The position numbers and the translations under genes are program-made. The notes beneath the pieces were generated by a model. That model was not told where the DNA came from, made no database searches, and saw nothing but the letters and a program-made list of their open reading frames with translations. A DNA stretch of 64,000 nucleotides from Rhodocyclaceae bacterium (lineage in GTDB: Bacteria > Pseudomonadota > Gammaproteobacteria > Burkholderiales > Rhodocyclaceae). The first letter of the stretch is position 1. Each line of letters begins with the position of its first letter. The DNA is taken from the NCBI GenBank assembly GCA_013791905.1, contig VMSX01000020.1, forward strand, positions 1 through 64,000, given 5' to 3'. This document shows, piece after piece, positions 27,778 through 35,902 of this stretch.

Positions 27778-28068
27778 TCAGTCAATAATCTCGACCTGCA
27801 CCCATTTCATCATGGCCCCCCGTTCGGTTTCCGTGGTTTGGGCGACCAGCAGAATCGGGCCATGCGGAGTCAGTTCAACCGGAGTACGCGTGCGAATTCC
27901 ATCGGCCCACCCGCCATGCAGGCCCATCTTCTTTTCCAGCTCGGCCTTTTCGATCAGTTCACAAACCTGATCAAGCGAAATTTCCGTCAGGGTAATGTCG
28001 GCCGTCAGGCTCGATAGCATTTCCAGCTCGAAGCGGTCGGTCAGCACGTATCGTGGCGCCATGTTCAT
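27778..28068 (-). CDS. DUF1874 (STIV B116-like) protein
   Basis: 96 aa. YVLTDRFELEMLSS, ITLTEISLDQVCELI and GPILLVAQTTETERG follow the order of the STIV B116-like family, small proteins shared by archaeal viruses, phages and mobile elements. Function unknown; a DNA-binding or regulatory role has been suggested from structures. It overlaps the upstream gene by ATGA. Confidence 0.6.
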   Translation of the reverse strand: MNMAPRYVLTDRFELEMLSSLTADITLTEISLDQVCELIEKAELEKKMGLHGGWADGIRTRTPVELTPHGPILLVAQTTETERGAMMKWVQVEIID

Positions 28069-28550
28069 CCTTCATCCTCCACAGGCACCTCGCCAGCATC
28101 CAACTGCACCAGGTAGCGCTCCAGACGGCCAAGGCTGACCAGGATCGATGAGCAGTACCGTGCCTGTCGTCGCAGGGTTGCCGCCTCCGATTCCACTTCC
28201 ACGACCATGTCGCGGCTCCACTCTGGGGAATACTTGAACAGGTCTTCCAAATCATAGGAGTAGGAATTCCCGCCCTTGGACTTGTTCCGCTTGCGGATGT
28301 AGGTATGCTGGGTGTCGCGCTTGCCGCTTTCGTCGCGTATCCAGATACGGCGGTACCATTCGAGCATCAGGGCGTTGCCTTCCAGACGCACCCGAAACTT
28401 GAGGGTGTTCTGGTCCTTCCAGCCGGCCCGGATGGTGTTTTCGCGGACGGTAAAATTTTCGAACCGAATCGCGCTTTCCCCGGCCCGCTTTTCGAGGGCG
28501 TGCAGATGGTTTTCGAACACCGCCCGGACTTCTCTCAACTGTTCCTGCAT
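28065..28550 (-). CDS. MobI(A/C)-like conjugative transfer protein
   Basis: 161 aa. The central stretch (FRVRLEGNALMLEWYRRIWI, then TYIRKRNK) and a helical C-terminus (SEAATLRRQARYCSSILVSL) resemble MobI of SXT and IncC elements, an accessory factor needed at the transfer origin. The likeness is from pattern memory, so moderate confidence. If right, oriT should lie close by, for instance in 28985-29364. Confidence 0.5.
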   Translation of the reverse strand: MQEQLREVRAVFENHLHALEKRAGESAIRFENFTVRENTIRAGWKDQNTLKFRVRLEGNALMLEWYRRIWIRDESGKRDTQHTYIRKRNKSKGGNSYSYDLEDLFKYSPEWSRDMVVEVESEAATLRRQARYCSSILVSLGRLERYLVQLDAGEVPVEDEG

Positions 28551-28564
28551 GTTGCTCCCCCTTG

Positions 28565-28984
28565 TTACTCTCGGGAATTACCCACCCGACAATCCACAGT
28601 AACCTTCGAGGCCCAAATGCAGTTGTCGGTTTCCATAATCGAGGATGTCATTTCACTGTCAAAGATCCCCATCGCCTTGGCGATGACATACCGGGCTTCG
28701 ATCATGAAGGCTTCCCAATCTGCTTTTTCTTCATCGCCACCACCCGGCCCAGCCAGTTGCTGATGATGTAGTTTCAACAGTAATGACAACATCTCCGGAG
28801 CAGCCGCAATCAAGGCCGCATTGGCTTTCATATCAATGGGATCGCGGTAACTGCCGGCCAGCTCATGACAGCAAGCAACCGGTATAAGCGCCGGTGCAAG
28901 AATGAGCAGATCATTGACCCGGCCATCCACGATGTAGATTTCAGACGCTGGCGCCACACGCCAAGGCCCTTGTGTGATTCCCAT
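28565..28984 (-). CDS. Phage-like hypothetical protein
   Basis: 139 aa from the ATG at 28984 with GGGAGG five bases upstream; the frame continues to 29041 without a better site. It starts MGITQGPWRVAP and contains DMKANAALIAAAPEMLSLL, a layout common in small phage proteins of unknown function (GPW start and ANAxLIAAAPE). Located next to the mobI-like gene. Confidence 0.6.
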   Translation of the reverse strand: MGITQGPWRVAPASEIYIVDGRVNDLLILAPALIPVACCHELAGSYRDPIDMKANAALIAAAPEMLSLLLKLHHQQLAGPGGGDEEKADWEAFMIEARYVIAKAMGIFDSEMTSSIMETDNCIWASKVTVDCRVGNSRE

Positions 28985-29158
28985 TTGAACCTCCCACTGT
29001 TCATACCGCACGCCCATCGGGCAACGCTTGTCGGAGGGCATTCCGCAGTACGTCCCACAGGAAGAATTGCCCCCTACATTCCACGTTGTTAAGGGACGAT
29101 GTTTTGTTCCCGAAGCAACGAAGCGGATCGTAGGTGTCCTTCGATGGTTTGCGTTTTT

Positions 29159-29185
29159 GAAATGCGCCCTTTTCGGTCACATTTC
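29159..29185. repeat. Dispersed palindrome, copy 3
   Basis: GAAATGCGCCC-ttttc-GGTCACATTTC followed by AAAATCCG. It sits between the divergent phage-like gene (minus) and the PRTRC protein D gene (plus). Confidence 0.75.
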
Positions 29186-29240
29186 AAAATCCGTCGCCAG
29201 GCATGTCGCCATAGGATCAGATGCTCTGGCGGCGCACTGA

Positions 29241-29350
29241 AGTAGCACTTTCGCAGCAGACAGCCCCTCGAACGTTCTTGAGTAGCTCTGCAGTGCATCA
29301 GCCAGATCGCACAGCCCAATTCCGGGCGTGACGACCATTGAAGTGCTACT
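29241..29350. promoter_or_regulatory. Widely spaced inverted repeat upstream of the actin-like gene
   Basis: AGTAGCACTT at 29241-29250 and its exact complement AAGTGCTACT at 29341-29350 face each other across 90 bases, the second ending 14 bases before the protein D start. This could be a pair of half-sites for an autoregulating adaptor or a centromere-like site. No gene is seen in 28985-29364. Confidence 0.4.
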
Positions 29351-29364
29351 GGAGATGCTCTCAA

Positions 29365-30339
29365 ATGAATGTGCTCGGAATCGATATTGGCTATTCCAAT
29401 CTCAAGCTCGCCTTCGGCAAGCGCGGCGCAGAACCCAAGGTACTGTTGAAGCCCGCCGGCGCGGCACCGGCAGATCGGCTTGGCGAAAAGATTGCCGACA
29501 AAAGCAAAGATGATTTCCTGCGGGTCGTGGTTAATGGAACGCCATTTGTCGCAGGGCTATCTCCTGATCGAGCGGAGTTATGGAGCCGTGAGTTGCACGA
29601 AGACTACCCTTCGACCGAGTCTTACCGCGCCCTCTTCCATGCCGGCCTGCTGTTGGCCGAGCTTGAGCAGATCGATCTCCTCGTGACGGGGATCCCCGTC
29701 AGCCAGTATCTGAATCAGGAATTGCGGACTCGCTTGCAAACCCAGATGACAGGGGAACATCAGGTAACGCCACGACGGAGAATCACCGTACAAGCGGTCA
29801 AAGTCGTCCCGCAGCCGGTCGGCGGTTTCGTCGATCACGTCAGGAATCTGAAGGACGCCACGGAATTCGAGGACTCCCGTGTTCTTGTGGTTGATCCCGG
29901 CTTTTTCTCCGTCGACTGGGTGTTGATTAGCAATGGCGAACTTCGCCGGCAATCCTGTGGCACCAGTCTGGAAGCGTCCTCCGTCATCCTTGACGAAGCG
30001 GCAAAGCTACTGGCCAACGACTTCGGCAGAAATGTCGGCCGCGAGCGCCTGGAAAACGCCATCCGGCAGAATCAGACCGAGGTCCGGCTATTCGGGGAGA
30101 AGATCGACATCGCGCCCTATCTCAAAGCCGCGTCCGCCAAAGTGGGGCCGATCGTAGCCACCCGGTTGCGGGAATCCTTGCGGAAGGAGAACGCCGGCGC
30201 CGACATCGTGCTCCTCGTCGGCGGGGGTGCTGGATTCTTCGAGGAATCCGTCAAGGAAGCTTTCCCGCATCTCAAGATCACTACGCCGGAGTCTCCCGTA
30301 TTCGCCAACGCCCGCGGATTCTGGCGAATGGGTAGCTGA
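29365..30339 (+). CDS. PRTRC system protein D (ParM/StbA-like actin fold)
   Basis: 324 aa from the ATG at 29365. It starts MNVLGIDIGYSNLKLAFG (phosphate-1 loop), has VLVVDPGFFSVDWVLI (phosphate-2) and IVLLVGGGAGFFEESVKEA (adenosine loop), the actin-ATPase pattern of StbA/ParM proteins. PRTRC protein D is the member of the PRTRC gene set with this fold. The likely role is segregation of the circular form by filament formation. A small gene follows at 1 base distance and may be its DNA adaptor. Confidence 0.85.
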   Translation: MNVLGIDIGYSNLKLAFGKRGAEPKVLLKPAGAAPADRLGEKIADKSKDDFLRVVVNGTPFVAGLSPDRAELWSRELHEDYPSTESYRALFHAGLLLAELEQIDLLVTGIPVSQYLNQELRTRLQTQMTGEHQVTPRRRITVQAVKVVPQPVGGFVDHVRNLKDATEFEDSRVLVVDPGFFSVDWVLISNGELRRQSCGTSLEASSVILDEAAKLLANDFGRNVGRERLENAIRQNQTEVRLFGEKIDIAPYLKAASAKVGPIVATRLRESLRKENAGADIVLLVGGGAGFFEESVKEAFPHLKITTPESPVFANARGFWRMGS

Positions 30340-30340
30340 G

Positions 30341-30592
30341 ATGGGCTACCTCAAGATTGTCGTGAAGATCCCGGACACGATCTATCCGGAGTTGGTCGCT
30401 GACCTTGAAAGAGTTCAGCTACGAGACCGTGCCGAACGTGTTCGGGTACTCGCCATGCTTGGACTTCGAAATATGCATGTTCAGTTTGATCGATGCCAAA
30501 TCCTTCCAGAATCAGCACAAACCAACAACTCTGAATCAGCGTCAAACGGAGCGGCGAACAAGCTGATAAAAAGGCTTAGCGAAAGTCTGTAA
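30341..30592 (+). CDS. Small protein, possible ParR-like adaptor
   Basis: 83 aa, starting one base after the protein D stop. The N-terminus LKIVVKIPDTIYPELVADL followed by a second helix (DRAERVRVLAMLGL) fits a ribbon-helix-helix DNA-binding fold, with a polar tail (QTNNSESASNGAAN). In ParMRC-type systems the RHH adaptor is the gene right after the actin. This is inference from fold pattern and position; the protein is not otherwise recognised. Confidence 0.55.
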   Translation: MGYLKIVVKIPDTIYPELVADLERVQLRDRAERVRVLAMLGLRNMHVQFDRCQILPESAQTNNSESASNGAANKLIKRLSESL

Positions 30593-30623
30593 CGCAGGGG
30601 ATCGATACGATCCCCCACTCATT

Positions 30624-31106
30624 TCAACTCAGTAGCGCGCAGAATGGACACGACCGCATATGAAATGCCGCCGGGCTGTAAATGAAGCTCGTCTGGCAAC
30701 GTCCGCACCGACGCCACTCGACGATCTTTGCTCGCACATCCCGTACCGCAAAATACGCCGCGTTGATGTCCAGCTCCCGATGTGCAATGCGCTTATGCAT
30801 GGTCATTGCGCGTAACAACAATCCCGGATCGACTTGGTTTTCTGCGCCCGGGGCCAGTCGGCTGTAGATCGCCACGAAACTTGCCAATTCCGCAGCAGAA
30901 AAGCTGTCCGAGATAAACGCCCGAACCGACTCGCGCAATCGCCCATTGGGCGGGCTATTGGGATGGATTCTGTTCCACTGCCGCCTCAACGGCTTGATGT
31001 GGATTCCGGTCAGATGATTGACCAGCGGCAGCCTGAGCTTCAGTCGAACCAGCTCATGGGCTACACGATGATTTTCAAGGTCCTCAGGGGAAAGTAGCGC
31101 CGCCAC
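30624..31106 (-). CDS. FlhC-like (SetC/AcaC-type) transcriptional activator
   Basis: 160 aa. NHLTGIHIKPLRRQWNRIHP and the C-terminal zinc site CGRCQTSFIY...CPFC (C-x2-C and C-x2-C) are those of FlhC. Its gene overlaps the FlhD-like gene by 23 bases. On SXT and IncC elements, FlhC/FlhD homologues (SetCD, AcaCD) are the master activators of transfer genes. The same function is proposed here. Confidence 0.75.
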   Translation of the reverse strand: MAALLSPEDLENHRVAHELVRLKLRLPLVNHLTGIHIKPLRRQWNRIHPNSPPNGRLRESVRAFISDSFSAAELASFVAIYSRLAPGAENQVDPGLLLRAMTMHKRIAHRELDINAAYFAVRDVRAKIVEWRRCGRCQTSFIYSPAAFHMRSCPFCALLS

Positions 31107-31389
31107 GGGAATTCCCCACTATCGCCGCCTCGGCGTAGGTACTTCGCGCTTCGCGCGGCATCTGCAGTAATCGTGAGAAGGCCGGATCGCTGAACCTCAA
31201 GGTGTAGAGCGACACTCCGACGGTTTCCGCCAATTCCTCGATCTCATCCATGTCGAGCGATGCAATCTTTTCGATTGCCGCCTTTGGAAGACCGGTCATC
31301 AACTCTGCCGCCTCCATATCCTGAGCCATCTGACGGGTCAGCATCAGCAGCTGACGGTTGATCTTGAGTACATCCCGTTGCTCCATCAT
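31084..31389 (-). CDS. FlhD-like (SetD/AcaD-type) activator subunit
   Basis: 101 aa. It has the FlhD-type helical order: VLKINRQLLMLTRQMAQDME, then ASLDMDEIEELAETVGVSLY and LRFSDPAFSRLLQ. It forms a heterocomplex with the FlhC-like protein in this family. It is transcribed away from the repressor gene at 31468, like setDC and setR on SXT elements. Confidence 0.72.
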   Translation of the reverse strand: MMEQRDVLKINRQLLMLTRQMAQDMEAAELMTGLPKAAIEKIASLDMDEIEELAETVGVSLYTLRFSDPAFSRLLQMPREARSTYAEAAIVGNSRGGATFP

Positions 31390-31467
31390 AAATACCCCCT
31401 TAAGTGGTCACGAGTGCGCATTTTATATTACAATTATCACCAATGAAACGACCAAGGAGAATAATTT
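31390..31467. promoter_or_regulatory. Divergent control region of repressor and FlhDC-like genes
   Basis: This 78-bp AT-rich gap must hold the promoters of both operons. TATATT and TACAAT hexamers lie at about 31421-31432, and AAGGAG precedes the repressor ATG by nine bases. An operator for the repressor is expected here but no clear dyad was found by eye. Confidence 0.5.
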
Positions 31468-32112
31468 ATGACGATCGATACCGAAACCGTTTTGCAGGCG
31501 CATAACCCTGTTGCCGAGATTCTGGAAGCACTGATGGACAAGCACAGCCTGAACCAAACTGACTTGGCGAATAGATCGGGGGTCTCCCAGCCTGCCATCA
31601 ATCGAATCCTTAACGAACGCAGCAGGGCCAAGAAGCCTCGCCGTGACACCTTGGAAAAGATAGGGGGCGTGCTCGGCGTTACACCCGAGCAACTGACTGG
31701 ACAGGCACCAATATCCGTGCGCTTGTTTGACAAAGGGGCTGTTCCCATTGGCCGCTGGGAAACCTTGACGCACAGCGCTGAAGCCGGGAATATCCAACTG
31801 GGCCATGCGCTGGTGTGCCCTGTTCCTCACAGCGACTTGAGCTTTGCCCTACCAGTGATCGGCGAGGCGATGTCGGGCGATGATGGCTATCGCGAGGGCG
31901 ACGTGATTTTTGTCGACCCGGGAGTCAAGCCATCGCATGGCCGGGATGTCGTGGCAGTCAGCCCCAGAGCTGCTTATCTGCGGCGATTCACAGAAACCCC
32001 CGAGGGTACGTTCCTCAAGGCACTCAACTCCAGTTGGCCAAACCCCATCCTGCCGCTCACGTCAGACATCATCGTGATGGGGACAGTAATTTTCTCGGGT
32101 CGTATTCGATAG
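31468..32112 (+). CDS. CI/LexA-like repressor with degenerate S24 peptidase dyad
   Basis: 214 aa. Residues about 30-50 (NQTDLANRSGVSQPAINRIL) are an HTH_3 DNA-binding domain. The C-terminal half follows the S24 fold (PVIGEAM..GYREGDVIFVDP, then DVVAVSPRAAYLRRF). In LexA-type repressors the nucleophile is the Ser of G-[DE]-S-M and the base a Lys in V-K-R-L; here the positions are Ala134 and Arg172. RecA-stimulated self-cleavage is therefore unlikely. It is the SetR-like candidate for keeping transfer genes silent. Confidence 0.78.
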   Translation: MTIDTETVLQAHNPVAEILEALMDKHSLNQTDLANRSGVSQPAINRILNERSRAKKPRRDTLEKIGGVLGVTPEQLTGQAPISVRLFDKGAVPIGRWETLTHSAEAGNIQLGHALVCPVPHSDLSFALPVIGEAMSGDDGYREGDVIFVDPGVKPSHGRDVVAVSPRAAYLRRFTETPEGTFLKALNSSWPNPILPLTSDIIVMGTVIFSGRIR

Positions 32113-32224
32113 CCATTACGATGCAGCGCTTCGTATGTAATTACTTATTACTTTGAAAGGCGTCATTTTTACTGAGATATCTGCAACACTGCCACCCATC
32201 GGATCGACGTAAACTTGATAGAAC

Positions 32225-32259
32225 TTGATTCCATGATTGCCTTGCCTATAATTGATCCA
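32225..32259 (+). promoter_or_regulatory. Sigma70-like promoter directly before the metallopeptidase gene
   Basis: TTGATT (32225-32230), a 16-base spacer and a perfect TATAAT (32247-32252), seven bases before the ATG at 32260. Transcription would begin at or next to the start codon, giving a leaderless message, and it rules out the longer start at 32215. Confidence 0.6.
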
Positions 32260-33384
32260 ATGGAAAAAATCCTGAATTGCGCGGCCATCGAATCTGCGCT
32301 CGCCCAGCGCGGCATGACCCGGAAGGATCTGGCGCAGGCGGTCGGAACATCCTCCCAGGCAATCACCAACTGGCTAAAAGGCCAGGATTTCCCCCGCCCT
32401 CCCAAGCTTCTCAAGCTTGCCACGACGCTTAAGCTGACCTTCGAGCAACTCGTGCAGGAAATCCGTGCGGGCAAGCCGGTAATTGCCTATCGAAAGAAGG
32501 CAGGGACCAAGACAACACCGGCGCATATTGCCAAGGCTGAAGAGATCGGACAGCTACTCAAGCCCCTTGTACCCTATCTGCCTGAACTTCAGGCGCTGCG
32601 GACTCTGATCACTACCCCTTCATGCGACTATCAAAAGTTGCAGACGGTGGTTTCACAAACGCGCGACCGACTGGGTATCGGAGGTCAAGCCGTCCTCAGT
32701 TACGAAAACCTGATCGGTGAATTCAAGAATTGTGGCGCCATCCTGGTGCCGGTACTCTGGGGCAGCAAAGGCAACCATGAGAATGCCTTGCACATCCGCC
32801 TGCCGCTGGAGGACGTGACTTTCATTTTCCTGAACCTCGACACTCGCCTTGAGGATTTCAAGTTCTGGATGGCGCACGAGCTGGCGCACGTGCTGACTCC
32901 CGAGTTGTCCGGTACGAACGATGGCGAGGATTTCGCAGATGCGTTCGCGGGCGCACTGCTCTACCCCAAGGCCTGTGTGGAGCAGACCTATCGCCTGTCC
33001 AGCCAGCAAACCACTTCAGAGGCGGCCATTCGCATACTTGAAGAGCAGGCTGCGCGCCATATGATTTCCCTGAACACGGTCTTCCAGCAGGTTCAGTCTT
33101 ACGCGAAAGCCAACCAGCTCCCGACGTTGGCGATCCCTGAAGCGACGATTCATATACGCCGTTCAGTCTGTCGAGGAGACCTGGTCAGCGAAGCACTCTT
33201 CGATCCCCTCCCGCCACCACCTCGCCGTTACATCGCCGCATGCGAGAACACGTTCCAGACCTCGTTTTTTCATGCACTCAAGCGCATGATCATCGAAAGC
33301 GGCACGGGCGCCCCCTACATCCAGCAAATCCTGGACATGCCACTGAAGGATGCGGTCGGACTTTACGAGGAATTGCGCGATTGA
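32260..33384 (+). CDS. XRE-HTH plus ImmA/IrrE-type metallopeptidase
   Basis: 374 aa from the ATG at 32260. An N-terminal HTH (MTRKDLAQAVGTSSQAITNW) is joined to a COG2856 domain with FWMAHELAHVLTPE (HExxH zinc motif) and DFADAFAGALLYP. It overlaps the PIN gene by TTGA. Two family roles apply: HTH-COG2856 proteins are antitoxins of linked toxins, and ImmA proteases cleave phage or ICE repressors. Both fit here, since a PIN toxin follows and a repressor gene precedes it. Confidence 0.82.
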   Translation: MEKILNCAAIESALAQRGMTRKDLAQAVGTSSQAITNWLKGQDFPRPPKLLKLATTLKLTFEQLVQEIRAGKPVIAYRKKAGTKTTPAHIAKAEEIGQLLKPLVPYLPELQALRTLITTPSCDYQKLQTVVSQTRDRLGIGGQAVLSYENLIGEFKNCGAILVPVLWGSKGNHENALHIRLPLEDVTFIFLNLDTRLEDFKFWMAHELAHVLTPELSGTNDGEDFADAFAGALLYPKACVEQTYRLSSQQTTSEAAIRILEEQAARHMISLNTVFQQVQSYAKANQLPTLAIPEATIHIRRSVCRGDLVSEALFDPLPPPPRRYIAACENTFQTSFFHALKRMIIESGTGAPYIQQILDMPLKDAVGLYEELRD

Positions 33385-33971
33385 TCCGGGTACTGCTTGA
33401 TACCAACGCTTACTTGCGGTTGGCCAAGCGTATCCGTCCCTTGCTGGGTGTCACCTTCGGACAGAAGCGTTACACGCTGACGATTCTGAAACAGGTTGAG
33501 GACGAGGTGTTCAAGAGCGCCCGCCTCAAATTTCACTATCCGTGGTTCACCGAAGCCGAGTTCGACAAGGAACGCCTGTCCAAACGAATCCGACTGTCGT
33601 CGGACGAGCGCGAGGCGATCGATGCTGCTGCCAGCATTTTGAGAGCCCATGTGCTGGCCGACACATCAGCGTACACCAGTCACGGCCGCTCCCCGCCCTC
33701 GCCCACTGATTGCTTTCTCCTGGCATTCGCTCAGGTTCGGGAGAGCATTCTGGTCACAGACGATTTGGGTATGCACCTTCTGGCAAAGGAGTTCGAGATC
33801 GACATCTGGCACGGCCATGAACTCCTCAAACGAATGATGGGTGCCAAGGTCATCAGCAATGACCTGGTAAGGGAAATCTTCAGTGCGCTCGAAGATAACA
33901 ACGACCTGCCCCGCTCTTGGCAGGAAGTCCGGCATACAGTGTTCAAGAAGTTGTTTGGATTGAAATCCTGA
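33381..33971 (+). CDS. PIN-domain protein, probable toxin
   Basis: 196 aa from a TTG at 33381 that overlaps the upstream stop as TTGA; the open frame to 33240 lies inside the previous gene. It begins LIRVLLDTNAYLRLAKR, with the first PIN aspartate (LLDTNA); later acidic residues lie in SPTDCFLLAFA and SILVTDDLGMHLLA. PIN toxins are Mg-dependent RNases. The tight coupling to an HTH-protease gene supports a toxin-antitoxin pair. Confidence 0.75.
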   Translation: MIRVLLDTNAYLRLAKRIRPLLGVTFGQKRYTLTILKQVEDEVFKSARLKFHYPWFTEAEFDKERLSKRIRLSSDEREAIDAAASILRAHVLADTSAYTSHGRSPPSPTDCFLLAFAQVRESILVTDDLGMHLLAKEFEIDIWHGHELLKRMMGAKVISNDLVREIFSALEDNNDLPRSWQEVRHTVFKKLFGLKS

Positions 33972-33984
33972 TTGTTCGTAGAGA

Positions 33985-34020
33985 CGAAAAAAACCCGCCG
34001 ATGCTGCTGGCGGGTTTTTC
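33985..34020. terminator. Bidirectional rho-independent terminator
   Basis: AACCCGCC-gatgctgct-GGCGGGTT flanked by an A run on the left and TTTTTC on the right (33992-34016 for the stem). It separates the convergent PIN and radC-like genes and would work on both strands. Confidence 0.85.
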
Positions 34021-34024
34021 GTTG

Positions 34025-34621
34025 TCAGATCAATCCAGATTCAGCAAAGGACTTGATCGAAGTGTCAGTCACGATGAAGTGATCCAGCACCTTGATATCG
34101 ACAAGCGCTAAGGCCTGTCGCAACTGGCTTGTCAGCATTTCATCAGCGCGTGACGGCTCGACACTACCACTGGGGTGGTTGTGCGCAAACAGCACGGCCG
34201 ATGCATTGAGCTTCAAACCCGTTCGAACGATTTCTCGCGGATAGACCGAAGTTTGCGTCGTCGTTCCACGGAACATCTCCATGCTGGCGATCAGCCGGTT
34301 CTGCGCATCCAGCCAAATCGCAACGAAACTCTCGTACTCCTGACCGCCTAGAAACAACCGCAAGAAGCTCTTGACCGCCTCGGGCGATGACAGATGCTCT
34401 CCCGGTTCTTTCAAGGTTTCCTCAAGTGCGCGTCGGAACAGCTCCCTGGCCGCCAGAAAGCGATCAGGAACATACTGCACAGCCTCCTCGGCAACTCCCG
34501 ACTCAGATACCCGATATCGCCGCCGCAAGCCGAATAGCTCGGCCAGTGAATTGCTTGGGTTGAACACGGCGGACAGTCCGGTGAAGCATTCGAGTAGCTC
34601 GACGTTGGTTAAGTGTTTCAT
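34025..34621 (-). CDS. RadC-like JAB-domain protein
   Basis: 198 aa. The JAMM zinc site is HNHPSGSVEPSRAD (H-x-H then D), with VFRGTTTQTSVYPREI-like sequence before it (FRGTTTQTSVYPREIVRTGL). RadC-type proteins are common on ICEs and plasmids; despite the name a direct DNA repair role is not established. Preceded by a structured leader with the GGAGG in a stem. Ends next to the bidirectional terminator. Confidence 0.88.
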   Translation of the reverse strand: MKHLTNVELLECFTGLSAVFNPSNSLAELFGLRRRYRVSESGVAEEAVQYVPDRFLAARELFRRALEETLKEPGEHLSSPEAVKSFLRLFLGGQEYESFVAIWLDAQNRLIASMEMFRGTTTQTSVYPREIVRTGLKLNASAVLFAHNHPSGSVEPSRADEMLTSQLRQALALVDIKVLDHFIVTDTSIKSFAESGLI

Positions 34622-34695
34622 CTTGGTGCCTCCAAAAATAATGCGGGCACCCTCCTCCCCTACCGGGACGAAGAGTCGCCCCGCGGGGTGGAAAT
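34622..34695 (-). promoter_or_regulatory. Structured 5' leader 1 (radC gene)
   Basis: On the transcribed strand a C/G-rich hairpin (CCCCGCGGGG...CGTCCCGGTAGGGG) is followed by GGTGCC-N15-GGCACC, a stem that takes in the Shine-Dalgarno GGAGG just before the ATG. It resembles the published radC RNA motif (inference from position, partner gene and shape). Confidence 0.65.
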
Positions 34696-34708
34696 GAATG
34701 GGTAAGAA

Positions 34709-35506
34709 CTACTGAACTACGTCCGCCTGTATGGCGGGTTTTCCGGCATCGAGGATCTTCTGGCTTGCGCTGAAAATCCGCTGCGCCGACTTCTCCGGCA
34801 ATACGTCGCCATCGAGCCAGGACTGGATGTAGCCTCGCGACTCATCGCGTCCGGGCAGTTCGAGGATGGAGCACAGCAGGAAGGCCACGCCCTCCGCCTC
34901 GACCTCCTGAATGCTTCTCGGGATCGTTGCCGCGTCATGGCAATCGCCTTCTTCGGTATGGCCAAGCACCACATGCGCCATTTCGTGAAACCGGGTCTTG
35001 TGCGGATACTCGGCAATCGGACTCACGGCAATTCGCCGTTTGACCGCATAGCCCTGCACATTCCCGTCCATGAGTTCGAACGACTCCTGCGAGATACCGA
35101 GTTCCGTCAAGGCAGCTTCGGCATTCCACTGGGGCGATTCGATGGCTTCGACGTAGTCCTCGCCCTCGGTCTGATCCAAGCTGAACCAGCGGGGTGCCAG
35201 CCTGAATAGCGTCAACAACCGACTGCTTTCTTCCATCGATCCGTCGTCGGACTCCGATTCACGGCGCTTGACCGTGATCGGCATCCAGAGCGACAACGCC
35301 TTCTGGCCCTTGGTGACGGAGCGTCCCAGTTCCTTCCAGCGGAGGAAACTGGCGATCGGCGCCATCGGCAGATCGCGCTCCTGCAACTGAATGGCCGCCA
35401 GAATCTGGTTGCCGATGCTGAAGCGATGGAACCGTCCATAAGCGGCACTGACGATTCCGGGCTCCGAGAGCGCCTGCGTGAGCAGGGGTGCAAACTTGTC
35501 ATGCAT
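34709..35506 (-). CDS. ArdC-like antirestriction/ssDNA-binding protein
   Basis: 265 aa from the ATG at 35506, whose GGAGG is in the leader. The N-terminal half (RFSIGNQILAAIQLQERD, ASFLRWKELGRSVTKGQKA) is the ArdC_N single-strand DNA-binding domain. The C-terminal half carries RFHEMAHVVLGHTE, a zincin-like HExxH. ArdC proteins protect incoming single-stranded DNA from restriction and nucleases during conjugation. Confidence 0.85.
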   Translation of the reverse strand: MHDKFAPLLTQALSEPGIVSAAYGRFHRFSIGNQILAAIQLQERDLPMAPIASFLRWKELGRSVTKGQKALSLWMPITVKRRESESDDGSMEESSRLLTLFRLAPRWFSLDQTEGEDYVEAIESPQWNAEAALTELGISQESFELMDGNVQGYAVKRRIAVSPIAEYPHKTRFHEMAHVVLGHTEEGDCHDAATIPRSIQEVEAEGVAFLLCSILELPGRDESRGYIQSWLDGDVLPEKSAQRIFSASQKILDAGKPAIQADVVQ

Positions 35507-35580
35507 GATGCCTCCAAAGAAAAATGGGGAGGCACCGTCCCCGTCGGGGAGCAATGCGTTCCCCGTGGGATGAAATTTCC
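35507..35580 (-). promoter_or_regulatory. Structured 5' leader 2 (ardC-like gene)
   Basis: A CCCC/GGGG hairpin is followed by TGCCTCC-N14-GGAGGCA, a perfect seven-pair stem that hides the Shine-Dalgarno sequence of the ArdC-like gene. Same family as the leader before the radC-like gene. Confidence 0.65.
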
Positions 35581-35628
35581 GGTCGAAGCCGGATGACTGA
35601 TGGAAAGTCCGATGGACTTCCGGTTCTG

Positions 35629-35892
35629 CTACTTCCTTCTTGCAGACCACACCGACAGGGCAAACTCTTTGGCCTCGACTGCATGCGGCCCAAGGAATTC
35701 GCTGGGCTTGCCTTCGATCTTGATGAAGAGTCGCCTTCCGACCACGGCAATGTGCTGACGCGCACCGCAATCGGAGTCGAAGCGCGTGCGCAGGAATTGC
35801 CGATAATCGCCTTGCCATCCTGCCGGCGGAGCAAATGCGCCCTGCCCGCCCGGCATGGTGTCGATCAGACTGAAATCGATAACGCCGTACAT
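35629..35892 (-). CDS. Hypothetical protein, 87 aa
   Basis: Starts at 35892 with AAGGAG upstream, ten bases after the primase stop. Not recognised. It has MYGVIDFSLIDTMPGGQ at the start and a beta-rich core (HIAVVGRRLFIKIEGKP); no membrane span. Probably co-transcribed with the primase gene. Confidence 0.55.
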   Translation of the reverse strand: MYGVIDFSLIDTMPGGQGAFAPPAGWQGDYRQFLRTRFDSDCGARQHIAVVGRRLFIKIEGKPSEFLGPHAVEAKEFALSVWSARRK

Positions 35893-35902
35893 GACCGTTC
35901 TC

